From the NCBI GenBank assembly GCA_030611285.1, contig JAUWQC010000057.1:1-6512 (forward strand): 6,512 nucleotides of DNA. Reading direction: 5' to 3'. Made by a program: the position numbers and the translations under genes. Origin of the DNA: a bacterium (lineage in GTDB: Bacteria; Actinomycetota; Humimicrobiia; Humimicrobiales; Humimicrobiaceae). Position 1 is the stretch's first letter, and each line of letters starts with the position of its first letter. Below are positions 1 to 6,512 of the stretch, piece after piece. The notes below the pieces were generated by a model. That model did not search any database and was not told the DNA's origin. It saw nothing but the letters and a program-made list of their open reading frames with translations.

Positions 1-9
1 TTTATTCAT
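1..9 (-). CDS. Start of the next downstream gene (5' end only)
   Basis: An ATG on the minus strand at 9-7, followed by AAT AAA, runs off the left edge (Met-Asn-Lys). It begins 26 bp after the stop of the M20 peptidase and is preceded by a clear AGGAG, so it is probably the next gene of the same operon. Three codons are far too few to name a product. Confidence 0.45.
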
Positions 10-21
10 TTTAAAATTTTT

Positions 22-26
22 CTCCT
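22..26 (-). promoter_or_regulatory. Ribosome binding site of the left-edge gene
   Basis: The minus strand reads AGGAG here, 12 nt before the ATG at 9. The spacing is slightly long, but this is one of only two good Shine-Dalgarno matches in the window. It is the main reason to believe a gene starts at the left edge. Confidence 0.5.
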
Positions 27-34
27 ATATTATT

Positions 35-1159
35 TTACTTAATTACAAATTTACATATTTCCAGAACCAGCTCAGCCAGTTTCTCTAATTGTTCAACTTT
101 TACAAATTCTTTATTTGTATGGACATTCTCCATTCCTGCGCCCAGGTTAACTGCAATCTTTCCTTTTGAATTAAATATATTAACATCGCTTCCGCCTCCT
201 GAAGATATGATTTTTAGTCTTAGTTTCAGTTTTCTAATGGCCTTTTCAGCAATCTGTACCGGTACTGCATCTTCTGTAACCTCAAATCCATCATATTCCC
301 TTATAATTTCATAATTTAAAACTGCTCCGGTTATTTCTGCCCCTTTTTTAAGTTTATTTATCATCGCTGTTGTAATTTTTTCAAGCCCTGATAATTTTAA
401 ACTCCTTGCCTCCATTTCTAATTTCGTGTCCTCTGCAACTATATTTCTAGCTATACCTCCGTCTATTTTTCCAACATTACATGTACTTTCCTCATCAATT
501 CTACCAATCTTCATATTAGAAATTGCAATAGAAGCAGCCTTTATAGAATTAATCCCCTTTTCAGGCTCTATCCCGGCGTGAGCTGCTTTTCCTTTAAAAT
601 GTGCATAAATTGAATTCTGATATGGCGCTCTGTTTACTATAGTCCCTATATCACCATCACTGTCAAATGCAAAACCATATTTTGCTTTTATTAAATCCAG
701 ATTGATACACTTTGCCCCTAATACTCCAATTTCTTCTGAAATTGTAAATATAATATAAATATCTCCTGTAGGAATATTCCTTTCTTTTATAACATTTAAA
801 ACTTCTATAATTGCAGCTACACCAACCTTATCATCGCCGCCTAATATGCATTCTCTATTTTTATTAAATATTTTTCCACTTTTTATTACCGGCAGAATAT
901 CTCCATCTACGCTTACCGTATCAAGATGCGCAGCCAGGAAAATGGGACTGCTTCCCGATGGATTTTTTGTTTTATGTAAAGCTGTGACATTCCCTGCATT
1001 ACTGCCAAATTCATGACCACACCCATCAACATTAACTTCAAGACCCAGACTTTTCAATCTTTTACTTACATAATTGACTATCTCTTTTTCGTTTTTTGAA
1101 GGGCTCTTAATTTTAAGCAGTTCAATTAATGTATCTAAAAGTCTTTTTTTATTAATCAT
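35..1159 (-). CDS. M20 family metallopeptidase, PepT-like (tripeptidase-like)
   Basis: A 374-residue cytoplasmic two-zinc aminopeptidase of the M20 clan, closest in style to the PepT-like group (TIGR01883 type); it likely trims N-terminal residues from short peptides. The expected metal and catalytic residues are visible: AAHLDTV (His78, Asp80), the bridging Asp in GGDDKVG (Asp109), the Glu pair in ISEEIG (Glu142 catalytic, Glu143 ligand), FDSDG (Asp166) and NVHTNKE near the C-terminus (His347). The lid/dimerisation domain spans roughly residues 178-290 and contains GKAAHAG (His194). SGGGSD at 320-325 is also typical. Length is slightly below true PepT (about 410), as usual for PepT-like members. 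The ATG start gives a normal N-terminus with no signal peptide; its ribosome site is weak (GTGGAA about 12 nt upstream). It lies 61 bp after the Lit-like gene. The family is confident; the substrate is unknown. Confidence 0.9.
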   Translation of the reverse strand: MINKKRLLDTLIELLKIKSPSKNEKEIVNYVSKRLKSLGLEVNVDGCGHEFGSNAGNVTALHKTKNPSGSSPIFLAAHLDTVSVDGDILPVIKSGKIFNKNRECILGGDDKVGVAAIIEVLNVIKERNIPTGDIYIIFTISEEIGVLGAKCINLDLIKAKYGFAFDSDGDIGTIVNRAPYQNSIYAHFKGKAAHAGIEPEKGINSIKAASIAISNMKIGRIDEESTCNVGKIDGGIARNIVAEDTKLEMEARSLKLSGLEKITTAMINKLKKGAEITGAVLNYEIIREYDGFEVTEDAVPVQIAEKAIRKLKLRLKIISSGGGSDVNIFNSKGKIAVNLGAGMENVHTNKEFVKVEQLEKLAELVLEICKFVIK

Positions 1160-1220
1160 TTTCTTTTCATTTCCACTTGTTCAGATTATTCCTGCAATGC
1201 AATATCTTTCAATATCTCAT

Positions 1221-1934
1221 TTACTGACCATATTTTTTTACAAACTTAAATATACTGGTAAAAATTATACCTGCAGCCAATAACACAACTGATATTATAG
1301 TAGAACTTAAAATAAGTCTTATAAAGAAATCATAAAAGAATCCTGATGGGAAAAGAGTAATTATAAGAGAACCAGGGGGAAAAAGAAAGTTTCCTTGAGG
1401 GAAAAATAACGTATGAAAATTATCAAATAGAGAAGGAAAATTTTGGCCAAGAAAGTATAAAATTATAATAAAAAGCAGCATAATTGATGAAGAAATTGTA
1501 AAAATCACCCCTAAATTTCTAATAAAATTTTTAATATTTCTCTCTATTAATAAAAAAGTCATAACAACAAATAAAATAATGCTTACGCAGTATAAAATAA
1601 ATATTTTTACCAGTAGTTTTCTCACATCATTAAGATGACTTATCTCATCAGGTCTGAAAGAAGCAGTCTTACTTATGCTTTCATCTGAATATCTTACTTC
1701 AATAGCCTGCAGGTTGGTGGTTCGTCCGGTAAAAAATTTAAAAATCTCTTCTGTGGCATCCAGTACATCCCTTTTATTTAGAATTGAGAACACTCCATTA
1801 TCTTCATATAAAGTCTCATAATAACCTCGATTACAAACATGAAAAGCAAGTGGGGTGAATAAAATTATAATAATAAGTAAAATAGAATTTATAAAAATGA
1901 AGGTTTTTTTAATCTTACCGGTTTTAGAATTCAT
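1221..1934 (-). CDS. DUF1461/TIGR01906 integral membrane protein, Lit-like (possible lipoprotein intramolecular transacylase)
   Basis: A 237-residue membrane protein with four predicted helices at about 11-30, 108-130, 143-162 and 205-231, and a long extracytoplasmic loop after the first. It carries the hallmarks I associate with DUF1461/TIGR01906: NRGYYE after helix 1, [13 protein letters not shown] (Glu97, His100) before helix 2, and [13 protein letters not shown] with LFPSGFFYD (His174) before helix 4. Lit, the enzyme that moves an acyl chain within lipoproteins to give the lyso-form, belongs to this family, and two conserved histidines are important in it; His100 and His174 would be the counterparts. 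The family match is by motif; the activity is inference, because many family members are untested. Its ATG overlaps the TGA of the pyrG remnant (ATGA), which suggests translational coupling, and no good ribosome site of its own is seen. The peptidase gene follows 61 bp later. Confidence 0.78.
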   Translation of the reverse strand: MNSKTGKIKKTFIFINSILLIIIILFTPLAFHVCNRGYYETLYEDNGVFSILNKRDVLDATEEIFKFFTGRTTNLQAIEVRYSDESISKTASFRPDEISHLNDVRKLLVKIFILYCVSIILFVVMTFLLIERNIKNFIRNLGVIFTISSSIMLLFIIILYFLGQNFPSLFDNFHTLFFPQGNFLFPPGSLIITLFPSGFFYDFFIRLILSSTIISVVLLAAGIIFTSIFKFVKKYGQ

Positions 1935-2053
1935 ATTTTAATTTTGCAATTCTTTTCTCTTGATTTTAACAGTCTCTCTAAAGATGCGGCGCACATACCT
2001 TTTCCCAGCGAAGATAGAACTCCTCCGGTTATAAAAATAAACTTAGTTTTCAA
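1931..2053 (-). pseudogene. pyrG: Truncated CTP synthase: N-terminal 40 codons only
   Basis: Read from TTG at 2053, this frame gives (M)[18 protein letters not shown] followed by [14 protein letters not shown] and a short NCKIKI tail, then TGA. It is unmistakably the start of CTP synthase, whose family begins (K)xxFVTGGVVSSLGKGxxAASLGRLLKxRG. The [11 protein letters not shown]-loop is intact (residues 10-19), but about 500 further residues are missing and no continuation is seen in any frame. Two usually conserved glycines, in SLGRLL and in the KxRG motif, are Glu here, consistent with decay. The TTG lies inside the last codons of recN (8-nt overlap before the TAA ends) and has a good ribosome site (AGAAGGGAAG, 7 nt away), so this was probably the native pyrG start, coupled to recN. 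The TGA overlaps the Lit-like ATG. Alternatives are a short expressed upstream reading frame or an assembly junction. Confidence 0.82.
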
Positions 2054-3815
2054 TTTTAATCTTCCCTTCTATTAAATCACTTTTAATGGCATTACATTTT
2101 TCCAAAAGTTCCTCAGCGTGCATAACAGAAATATCACTTTCTTTCATCCCACTTATCATCCGGGAAATTTCTTTTATCTTATCCGGTGAATCTAATTTCT
2201 TTATTTTTATCCTGGTTCTTTTGCCTCCTATTATTTTATCAATAAAATAATGAGCATCGGAAAAACAAGCAATTTGCGCCAGATGAGTAATAGCTATTAT
2301 CTGGCAATTTCTTGAAATTTTGTACAATTTTTCACCCACTATCAGTGAAGCAGCCCCTCCTATGCCCACATCTATTTCATCAAATATCATAATATTGATA
2401 TTGTCAACAAAGCTTACAACTGATTTAAGAGCGAGCATAATCCTTGATATTTCACCACCTGATGCAATCTTCCTTAAGGGTCTTACAGATTCACCTATGT
2501 TAAGAGATATTAAAAACTCTATATCATCTATCCCATTTTTAGCAAATCTTATCTTTTTGCCCTCAATTTCTATGCCATCACCATTACCTTCCAGCAATCT
2601 ATGCTGTGGTTGAAAAGAGATAGATTTAAAACCAAGATCGGTCATTTCATCAGTTATACTTTTTTCCAGATCAATTGCCACCTCTTTTCTCAGGTCACTT
2701 AATAAAAAAGCTTTTTTTATTAGAATTTCGCGAGCCTCATTATATTCCATCTGTCTCTTATCAATCTCGCTATCAAGATCTTCAAAACTTTCGATTTCTT
2801 CTTTTAATTTTTGCGCATACTCACAGGCTAAATTCAAATCAAGATTATATTTCTTTTTTATTTCTGATAACTTATATAACCTTTCCTGAATACTGTCCAA
2901 TCTTTCCGCACTGAAATCAAAATCAGCAAGATAGCTGTTAAGGCAGCGGCTTATTTCCTCTATAAAATCGCCAAGAGTAGATAACCTGTCGCAAAACTTT
3001 TTAAACTTATGATCAATTTCAGCAAGTTCAGCCATATTTTTATCTAAGACGGCTATATTATTACTTAGTGAAGAAATACCGGTATCCTCTCCATCTATTA
3101 TCTTTTTACCTTCTGATGCCAATTTGTAAATCTTTTCATAGTTTTTAAGAATTCGCATCTCATTTTCTAAAATTTCTTCCTCATTTTCTTTAATATCCAG
3201 TTTCTTAATCTCTTCATATCTGTAATTTAAATCTTTTAACTTTTCTTCTCTTATGTTCTTCAACTCTTTTAATTTTAAAAATTCTTCTCTTTTTTTAAGA
3301 TATTTTTCCAGGCTTTCTGAATAATCTCTCTTTGCGCCCAGTATCCTGTCTTTACCAAACCTATCTATTATTTCTATATGAGTTTTATAATCAAGTAAAT
3401 ACTGATGATCATGTTGCCCGTGAATATCTATAAATAATTCACCTAATTTTTTCAAATTGCTGACCCGGGTAAAAATCCCATTAATAAATGCCCTGTTTTT
3501 ACCAATCCTGGTTACCTCTCTCGTTATTACTATATCATCACTTTCATCTTCTTCTTCAATTAAATTTTTGGACAGCAAATAATTTATTACCATAGGATTA
3601 TTTTTAAAATCAAAGTATCCTTGAACCAGTAACTTATCCCGGCCGTCTCTTATTAAATCACTGTCCGCTCGCTCACCAATCAGCAAATTTATTGCTTCAA
3701 TAATAAGAGTTTTACCGGCTCCTGTTTCTCCGGTCAGAATGTTAAGACCTTTCTGGAATTTTATTCTGGCGTCATCTATTATGGCAAAATTTTTTACCTG
3801 TAATTCCTTCAGCAT
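2043..3815 (-). CDS. recN: DNA repair protein RecN
   Basis: A 590-residue SMC-like ATPase that helps repair DNA double-strand breaks by tethering ends or sister molecules together with RecA. The head domain has Walker A GETGAGKT at 29-36, the RecN-typical DIHGQHDHQ at 130-138, the signature ASGGE at 451-455, Walker B IMIFDEID at 475-482 and the ITHLAQ switch histidine at 511. Residues about 155-390 are charged, Lys/Glu/Leu-rich and form the two arms of a coiled coil. It is a little longer than E. coli RecN (about 553), mostly through the coiled coil, and shows no missing motif. The ATG start places the N-terminus exactly where the family begins ([12 protein letters not shown]). No Shine-Dalgarno is visible, so it may be translated by coupling from nadK, 33 bp upstream. 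Its last codons overlap the pyrG remnant. Nothing in the sequence shows a LexA-type operator just ahead of it. Confidence 0.97.
   Translation of the reverse strand: MLKELQVKNFAIIDDARIKFQKGLNILTGETGAGKTLIIEAINLLIGERADSDLIRDGRDKLLVQGYFDFKNNPMVINYLLSKNLIEEEDESDDIVITREVTRIGKNRAFINGIFTRVSNLKKLGELFIDIHGQHDHQYLLDYKTHIEIIDRFGKDRILGAKRDYSESLEKYLKKREEFLKLKELKNIREEKLKDLNYRYEEIKKLDIKENEEEILENEMRILKNYEKIYKLASEGKKIIDGEDTGISSLSNNIAVLDKNMAELAEIDHKFKKFCDRLSTLGDFIEEISRCLNSYLADFDFSAERLDSIQERLYKLSEIKKKYNLDLNLACEYAQKLKEEIESFEDLDSEIDKRQMEYNEAREILIKKAFLLSDLRKEVAIDLEKSITDEMTDLGFKSISFQPQHRLLEGNGDGIEIEGKKIRFAKNGIDDIEFLISLNIGESVRPLRKIASGGEISRIMLALKSVVSFVDNINIMIFDEIDVGIGGAASLIVGEKLYKISRNCQIIAITHLAQIACFSDAHYFIDKIIGGKRTRIKIKKLDSPDKIKEISRMISGMKESDISVMHAEELLEKCNAIKSDLIEGKIKIEN
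2061..2070 (-). promoter_or_regulatory. Ribosome binding site for the truncated pyrG frame
   Basis: The minus strand reads AGAAGGGAAG inside the end of recN, 7 nt before the TTG at 2053. Purine richness and spacing are right for a Shine-Dalgarno site, and better than in front of most intact genes here. It supports the TTG as the original pyrG start and means the 40-codon frame may still be translated. Confidence 0.5.
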
Positions 3816-3848
3816 ATTTAAAAAGTAAAAATGTCAATTTATATTTAT

Positions 3849-4718
3849 TTAAATTCTTTCAATAAATTTTTCCTTAAATACTTTAAAAAAAATATCCTTA
3901 CCAAAAGTTATAAGATTTAATTTCAATTTTGATTTTTTTATTTTAAATATATAATCCGGCCTGATACTGACCGGCATTGTTTTTCCATCAACGCTTACGC
4001 TATCTTTATCATTTCTGGAATTAATTATTATTTCTATCATATTGTCCGGACTTATAATTACGCTTCTGCTTAGTAATGTATGCGGACATACAGGGGTTAT
4101 AATTATAATTTCACTTTTTGGTTCCACAATTGGTCCTCCGGCAGAAAGAGAATAGGCAGTAGAGCCTGTCGGTGTAGAAATTATTATCCCATCGGCAGCG
4201 AAATTTTTTATTGATACCCCATTTACTATAATTTCAAATTTTATTATTTTCCCAAGCATAGATCTGGTTATCGCAAATTCATTCAACGCCAGATAAGGCA
4301 GCTCGATATTTTCTAATAGTTTATCTTCTTTAAAAAACTTACCCTCCAGTAACATTCTTTTTTCTATTTCGTATCTACCTCTTAATACCTTGTCTATGGC
4401 GCTGTACATATTACGGACATCTACAACGTTTAGAAATCCCAGACTTCCAACATTAATCCCTAATATGGGAATTTCTCTTTTAAAAGAATATTTTGAAGCC
4501 CTAAGGAATGTACCATCTCCTCCTACTGCTATTATTAAATCATTCTTTGCGCTAAATTCTTCTTCAGAAACCGATGGAAGGCAGTAATTTTCAGGCATTT
4601 TATCTGTTTCTATCAGAAGCACAGTATTGCCTTTTTTAACTAAATAATCATATATTTCCCTGGAAATTTCTATTGCTTCCTGTTTTTCGTTATTTGAAAC
4701 TATACCAATGTTTTTCAT
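3849..4718 (-). CDS. nadK: NAD kinase (ATP-NAD kinase)
   Basis: A 289-residue cytoplasmic enzyme that phosphorylates NAD to NADP using ATP or polyphosphate, setting the supply of NADPH for biosynthesis. The fold's landmarks are all present: GGDGTFLRA at 66-74 (the catalytic-site GGDGT), GINVGSLGFL at 88-96, the NE pair at 146-147 in LALNEFAITR, the glycine-rich stretch at 175-196 with DGIIISTPTGSTAYSL, ITPVCPHTL at 207-215 and SVDGK at 242-246. Length is typical for bacterial NadK. The ATG chosen gives the normal N-terminus (MKNIGIVSNN); GGG about 9 nt upstream is a weak ribosome site. It sits 33 bp before recN, a pairing found in many bacteria, and 131 bp after ispA. In many genomes tlyA stands directly before nadK; it is absent here. 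Confidence 0.97.
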   Translation of the reverse strand: MKNIGIVSNNEKQEAIEISREIYDYLVKKGNTVLLIETDKMPENYCLPSVSEEEFSAKNDLIIAVGGDGTFLRASKYSFKREIPILGINVGSLGFLNVVDVRNMYSAIDKVLRGRYEIEKRMLLEGKFFKEDKLLENIELPYLALNEFAITRSMLGKIIKFEIIVNGVSIKNFAADGIIISTPTGSTAYSLSAGGPIVEPKSEIIIITPVCPHTLLSRSVIISPDNMIEIIINSRNDKDSVSVDGKTMPVSIRPDYIFKIKKSKLKLNLITFGKDIFFKVFKEKFIERI

Positions 4719-4736
4719 TTTAATTACCCAGCTTTA

Positions 4737-4829
4737 TTATCCAGCCTGACCAAAATAAAAATATGCCCTATCAACCACATCTTTGATTATTTTATCATAA
4801 TTTAAAATAGATTTAGCTTCTTTAAACAA
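4737..4829 (-). other. Unassigned short open frame in the ispA-nadK gap
   Basis: The 131-bp gap between ispA and nadK (4719-4849) holds an open frame ending in TAA at 4739-4737. From a TTG at 4829 it would encode 30 residues, LFKEAKSILNYDKIIKDVV followed by DRAYFYFGQAG, and it stays open further upstream into the end of ispA in another frame. The residues look protein-like (amphipathic, Lys/Asp-rich, ending in an aromatic run), but there is no ribosome site and I recognise no family. It could be the tail of a deleted gene or chance. No hairpin of good quality is seen in the gap. Confidence 0.2.
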
Positions 4830-4849
4830 TTTTATTAAAAAAATCCGGA

Positions 4850-5719
4850 TTATCCCTTTCTTACCAATAAAAAATTTGCTATATTAACCAGCAACTTATA
4901 GTCTATATCCATGCTTTTAATTATGGCAATAGCTTTATCAATCTTGTCTCCGGCAATTTCTTTTGATTTTGAAATCCCCCATATATTCGGATAAGTATTT
5001 ATACGTTTATCTGATGTTACATCCAGAATATCATCGGTTATTTGAAAAGCGAGACCTAAATTTTCAGAATATTCTGTAAATTTTTTAAGATAATCATCAC
5101 TGACCCCGCATAAAATAGCCGCACATCTAACAGAAGCAGTTATTATTTTTCCTGTTTTATTGCGGTGCATATATTCTAATTTTTTTTTGCTGATCTTCTT
5201 ACCGCTAAAATAAACATCCACTATCTGACCTGCAGTCATACCTGAAGCGCCCGAAGCGTCAGCAATCTCTTCTAAAATTTTAATTTTTGTCCTGTCGTCT
5301 GCTATCTGATATTTTATTATTATATTAAAAGCCTCTGCAAGCAAAGCGTCGCCAGCCAGTATTGCTATATCTTCTCCAAATTTTTTATGGCAGGTAGGTT
5401 TGCCTCTTCTGAGGTCGTCATTATCTATAGCAGGAAGATCATCATGTATTAATGAGTAAGTGTGGATAAATTCGATTGCGCATGCCGTAGGAAGTACCGC
5501 ACGATAATCTTTTATCAGGCTCTTTGCAGTAAGAAGACACAATATTGGTCTGAATCTTTTTCCGCTGTTTTCTACGCTATATTTTATCGCTTCTTTTAGA
5601 ATATCAGGACTTTCTTTATACTTCTTAACATAATAGCCTAAACTCTTGTTTACCTCTTTTATTAAAAATTCAGGATAAAGTTCATTTGCTTTAAAATCAT
5701 ATATTCTTGGATTAGACAT
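4850..5719 (-). CDS. ispA: Polyprenyl synthetase, probable farnesyl diphosphate synthase, with a shortened loop
   Basis: A 289-residue cytoplasmic trans-prenyltransferase that should condense isopentenyl and dimethylallyl diphosphates to farnesyl diphosphate, precursor of undecaprenyl lipids and quinones. Visible motifs: GKRFRP (52-58), the first Asp-rich motif DDLPAIDNDD (93-102) with the two-residue insertion typical of bacterial FPP synthases, RRGKPT (104-109), GQIVD (164-168), HRNKTGK (185-191) and the second Asp-rich motif DDILD (229-233). Tyr88, five residues before the first Asp-rich motif, matches E. coli IspA and suggests a C15 product. Oddly, only eight residues (VTSDKRIN) separate DDILD from TYP, whereas E. 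coli has about 21, including a GKxxGxD element; this accounts for most of the shorter length. The ATG start fits the family, with only a weak ribosome site. nusB ends 31 bp upstream; xseA/xseB and dxs, common partners, are missing. Confidence 0.92.
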   Translation of the reverse strand: MSNPRIYDFKANELYPEFLIKEVNKSLGYYVKKYKESPDILKEAIKYSVENSGKRFRPILCLLTAKSLIKDYRAVLPTACAIEFIHTYSLIHDDLPAIDNDDLRRGKPTCHKKFGEDIAILAGDALLAEAFNIIIKYQIADDRTKIKILEEIADASGASGMTAGQIVDVYFSGKKISKKKLEYMHRNKTGKIITASVRCAAILCGVSDDYLKKFTEYSENLGLAFQITDDILDVTSDKRINTYPNIWGISKSKEIAGDKIDKAIAIIKSMDIDYKLLVNIANFLLVRKG

Positions 5720-5749
5720 ATTTTCAAATTTAAATCATAAAAAGTAACA

Positions 5750-6157
5750 TTAACTGCCTATGTTATCTAAAATTTTACCTAAAACGCCATTTATAAATTT
5801 TGGGGTGTCTTCCTCTTGCCCCAAACTCTTTGCAATTTCAATGGCCTCGTCTACTGAAACCTTTAGAGGTATGTCATCTTCATATAACATTTCATAAATA
5901 GCTACCCGTAAAATATTTCTATCAATGATTGCCATTCTTTCCAGAGTCCAGTTCTCAACAATGTCCATAATCATCTCATCAATTCTTTTCCTGTATCTGT
6001 CCACGCCCTTTGTAAGTTTTAAAGCGAACTGGTCATATTTTATACCTGCCAGTAAATTGTTTTCTATAATCTCATCTACCTTTTTATCCAATAAATCTCC
6101 TTGATACAATAATATTATTGCATTCTCCCTACTTTTTCTTCTTGATACTTTATGCAT
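5750..6157 (-). CDS. nusB: Transcription antitermination factor NusB
   Basis: NusB binds boxA RNA together with ribosomal protein S10 and promotes antitermination on rRNA operons. From the ATG at 6157 the protein is 135 residues, the usual size. It is all-helical in character, with the Arg-rich N-terminus SRRKSRENAIILLYQ (5-19), NWTLERMAIIDRNILRVAIYE (69-89) and the C-terminal signature EAIEIAK ... PKFINGVLGKIL (104-130). An in-frame TTG five codons upstream (6172) would add MYIKI. I prefer the ATG because family members start just before the SRRK motif and the TTG has no ribosome site, although the ATG has only a weak AAAG. It begins 25 bp after the efp stop and ends 30 bp before ispA, so it is almost certainly cotranscribed with both. 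Confidence 0.95.
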   Translation of the reverse strand: MHKVSRRKSRENAIILLYQGDLLDKKVDEIIENNLLAGIKYDQFALKLTKGVDRYRKRIDEMIMDIVENWTLERMAIIDRNILRVAIYEMLYEDDIPLKVSVDEAIEIAKSLGQEEDTPKFINGVLGKILDNIGS

Positions 6158-6182
6158 AATCTTTATATACAATTTATATTAG

Positions 6183-6512
6183 CTAAGTGCTCACACGGGT
6201 TATATAGCTGCCAGTTCTTGTATCAATTTTTATAGTGTCTCCTGTATTTACAAATAAAGGAACCATTATTTTCGCCCCGGTTTCTATCTCTGCGGGTTTA
6301 AAGCTTGAACTTACTGTATTACCCTTGATTCCCGGTTCAGTTTTAATAACTTTAGCTTCAATAAAAATGGGAAGTTCAATTGATACGGGTCTGCCTTTGT
6401 AAAATATAACCGCCAGTTCCATATTTTCCATTAAATAATCTTTCCGGTCCCCAAGTATATCTTCACCTAACTGGATTTGTTCGTATGTTTTAGTATCCAT
6501 AAAGTTATAATA
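6183..6512 (-). CDS. efp: Translation elongation factor P, 3' part (cut by the window edge)
   Basis: EF-P binds ribosomes stalled on consecutive prolines, between the P and E sites, and restores peptide bond formation. The 109 residues visible cover the end of domain I, all of domain II (about NMELAVIFYKGRPVSIELP) and domain III, ending with the family signature PLFVNTGDTIKIDTRTG then SYITRV. The frame is open to the right edge: YYNF precedes the Met at 6500, matching the YLYxDGxxxxFM region of EF-P, so that Met is internal and the true start lies outside. About 75-80 residues should be missing, including the KOW-like domain whose tip carries the modifiable Lys/Arg, so its modification class (EpmA lysylation, rhamnosylation or 5-aminopentanol) cannot be judged. 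nusB follows 25 bp later, a common pairing. Confidence 0.96.
   Translation of the reverse strand, partial: YYNFMDTKTYEQIQLGEDILGDRKDYLMENMELAVIFYKGRPVSIELPIFIEAKVIKTEPGIKGNTVSSSFKPAEIETGAKIMVPLFVNTGDTIKIDTRTGSYITRVST

Noticed and set aside
1200..1217. Short direct repeat CAATATCT, two copies 10 bp apart, between the Lit-like and peptidase genes
   Set aside because: Eight-base repeats are expected by chance at this base composition and no other copies or structure were seen.
2320..2914. Plus-strand open frames opposite recN (97 and 79 codons)
   Set aside because: They are antisense to a conserved gene, have no recognisable motifs, and follow from the codon use of recN. The same holds for plus-strand frames at 1074-1283 and 4390-4587.
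3832..3837. TTGACA on the minus strand just before recN, a perfect -35 hexamer
   Set aside because: No -10 element lies at 16-18 bp spacing; that position falls over the recN start codon. In such AT-rich sequence the match is likely chance.
4796..4801. TATGAT-like -10 element in the ispA-nadK gap as a possible nadK promoter
   Set aside because: No convincing -35 at the right distance could be found; a weak internal promoter cannot be excluded but is not supported.
4837..4851. Palindrome AATCCGGATT followed by a run of T on the minus strand just after ispA, resembling a terminator
   Set aside because: The palindrome has no loop and its arms are only five bases, so it cannot form a stable hairpin; the downstream genes also look cotranscribed.
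6158..6172. TTG start giving NusB five extra residues
   Set aside because: No ribosome site precedes it and family members begin just before the SRRK motif, so ATG at 6157 is preferred.

Overview
The window is a compact, AT-rich stretch of bacterial chromosome in which every supported gene lies on the minus strand. In the direction of transcription (right to left) the order is efp (3' part only), nusB, ispA, nadK, recN, a short remnant of pyrG, a four-helix membrane protein of the DUF1461/TIGR01906 (Lit-like) family, an M20 peptidase of the PepT-like type, and the first three codons of another gene at the left edge. Most spacers are about 10 to 60 bp and no strong terminator or promoter is visible, so it reads as one long housekeeping operon. 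The one larger gap is 131 bp, between ispA and nadK.

The sequence suggests an uncultured or anaerobic low-GC bacterium: roughly one third G+C by eye, Lys/Ile/Asn-rich proteins and many A- or T-ending codons. The nusB-ispA-nadK-recN order is widespread in Firmicutes and several candidate phyla. A clostridial or Atribacterota-like origin is only a guess. Most start codons have weak or no Shine-Dalgarno sequence. The two good ones precede the TTG of the pyrG remnant and the gene entering at the left edge.

Right part (4850-6512): EF-P relieves ribosome stalling at proline stretches, NusB works in rRNA antitermination, and IspA makes farnesyl diphosphate for cell-wall and quinone lipids. Relatives of this cluster often carry xseA/xseB between nusB and ispA, and dxs and tlyA between ispA and nadK; none of these is here. 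IspA also lacks about 13 residues of a normally conserved loop next to its second Asp-rich motif.

Middle part (2043-4718): NAD kinase makes NADP, and RecN is the SMC-like ATPase of double-strand break repair. Both look complete.

Left part (1-2053): recN is overlapped at its end by a 40-codon reading frame that is clearly the N-terminus of CTP synthase, including its P-loop, and that then stops. Its TGA overlaps the ATG of the Lit-like gene. This truncated pyrG is the most unusual item here. It may be a deletion scar, an assembly junction or a retained short upstream reading frame. The Lit-like protein and the PepT-like peptidase follow. I see no defence system, mobile element, CRISPR array or RNA gene.
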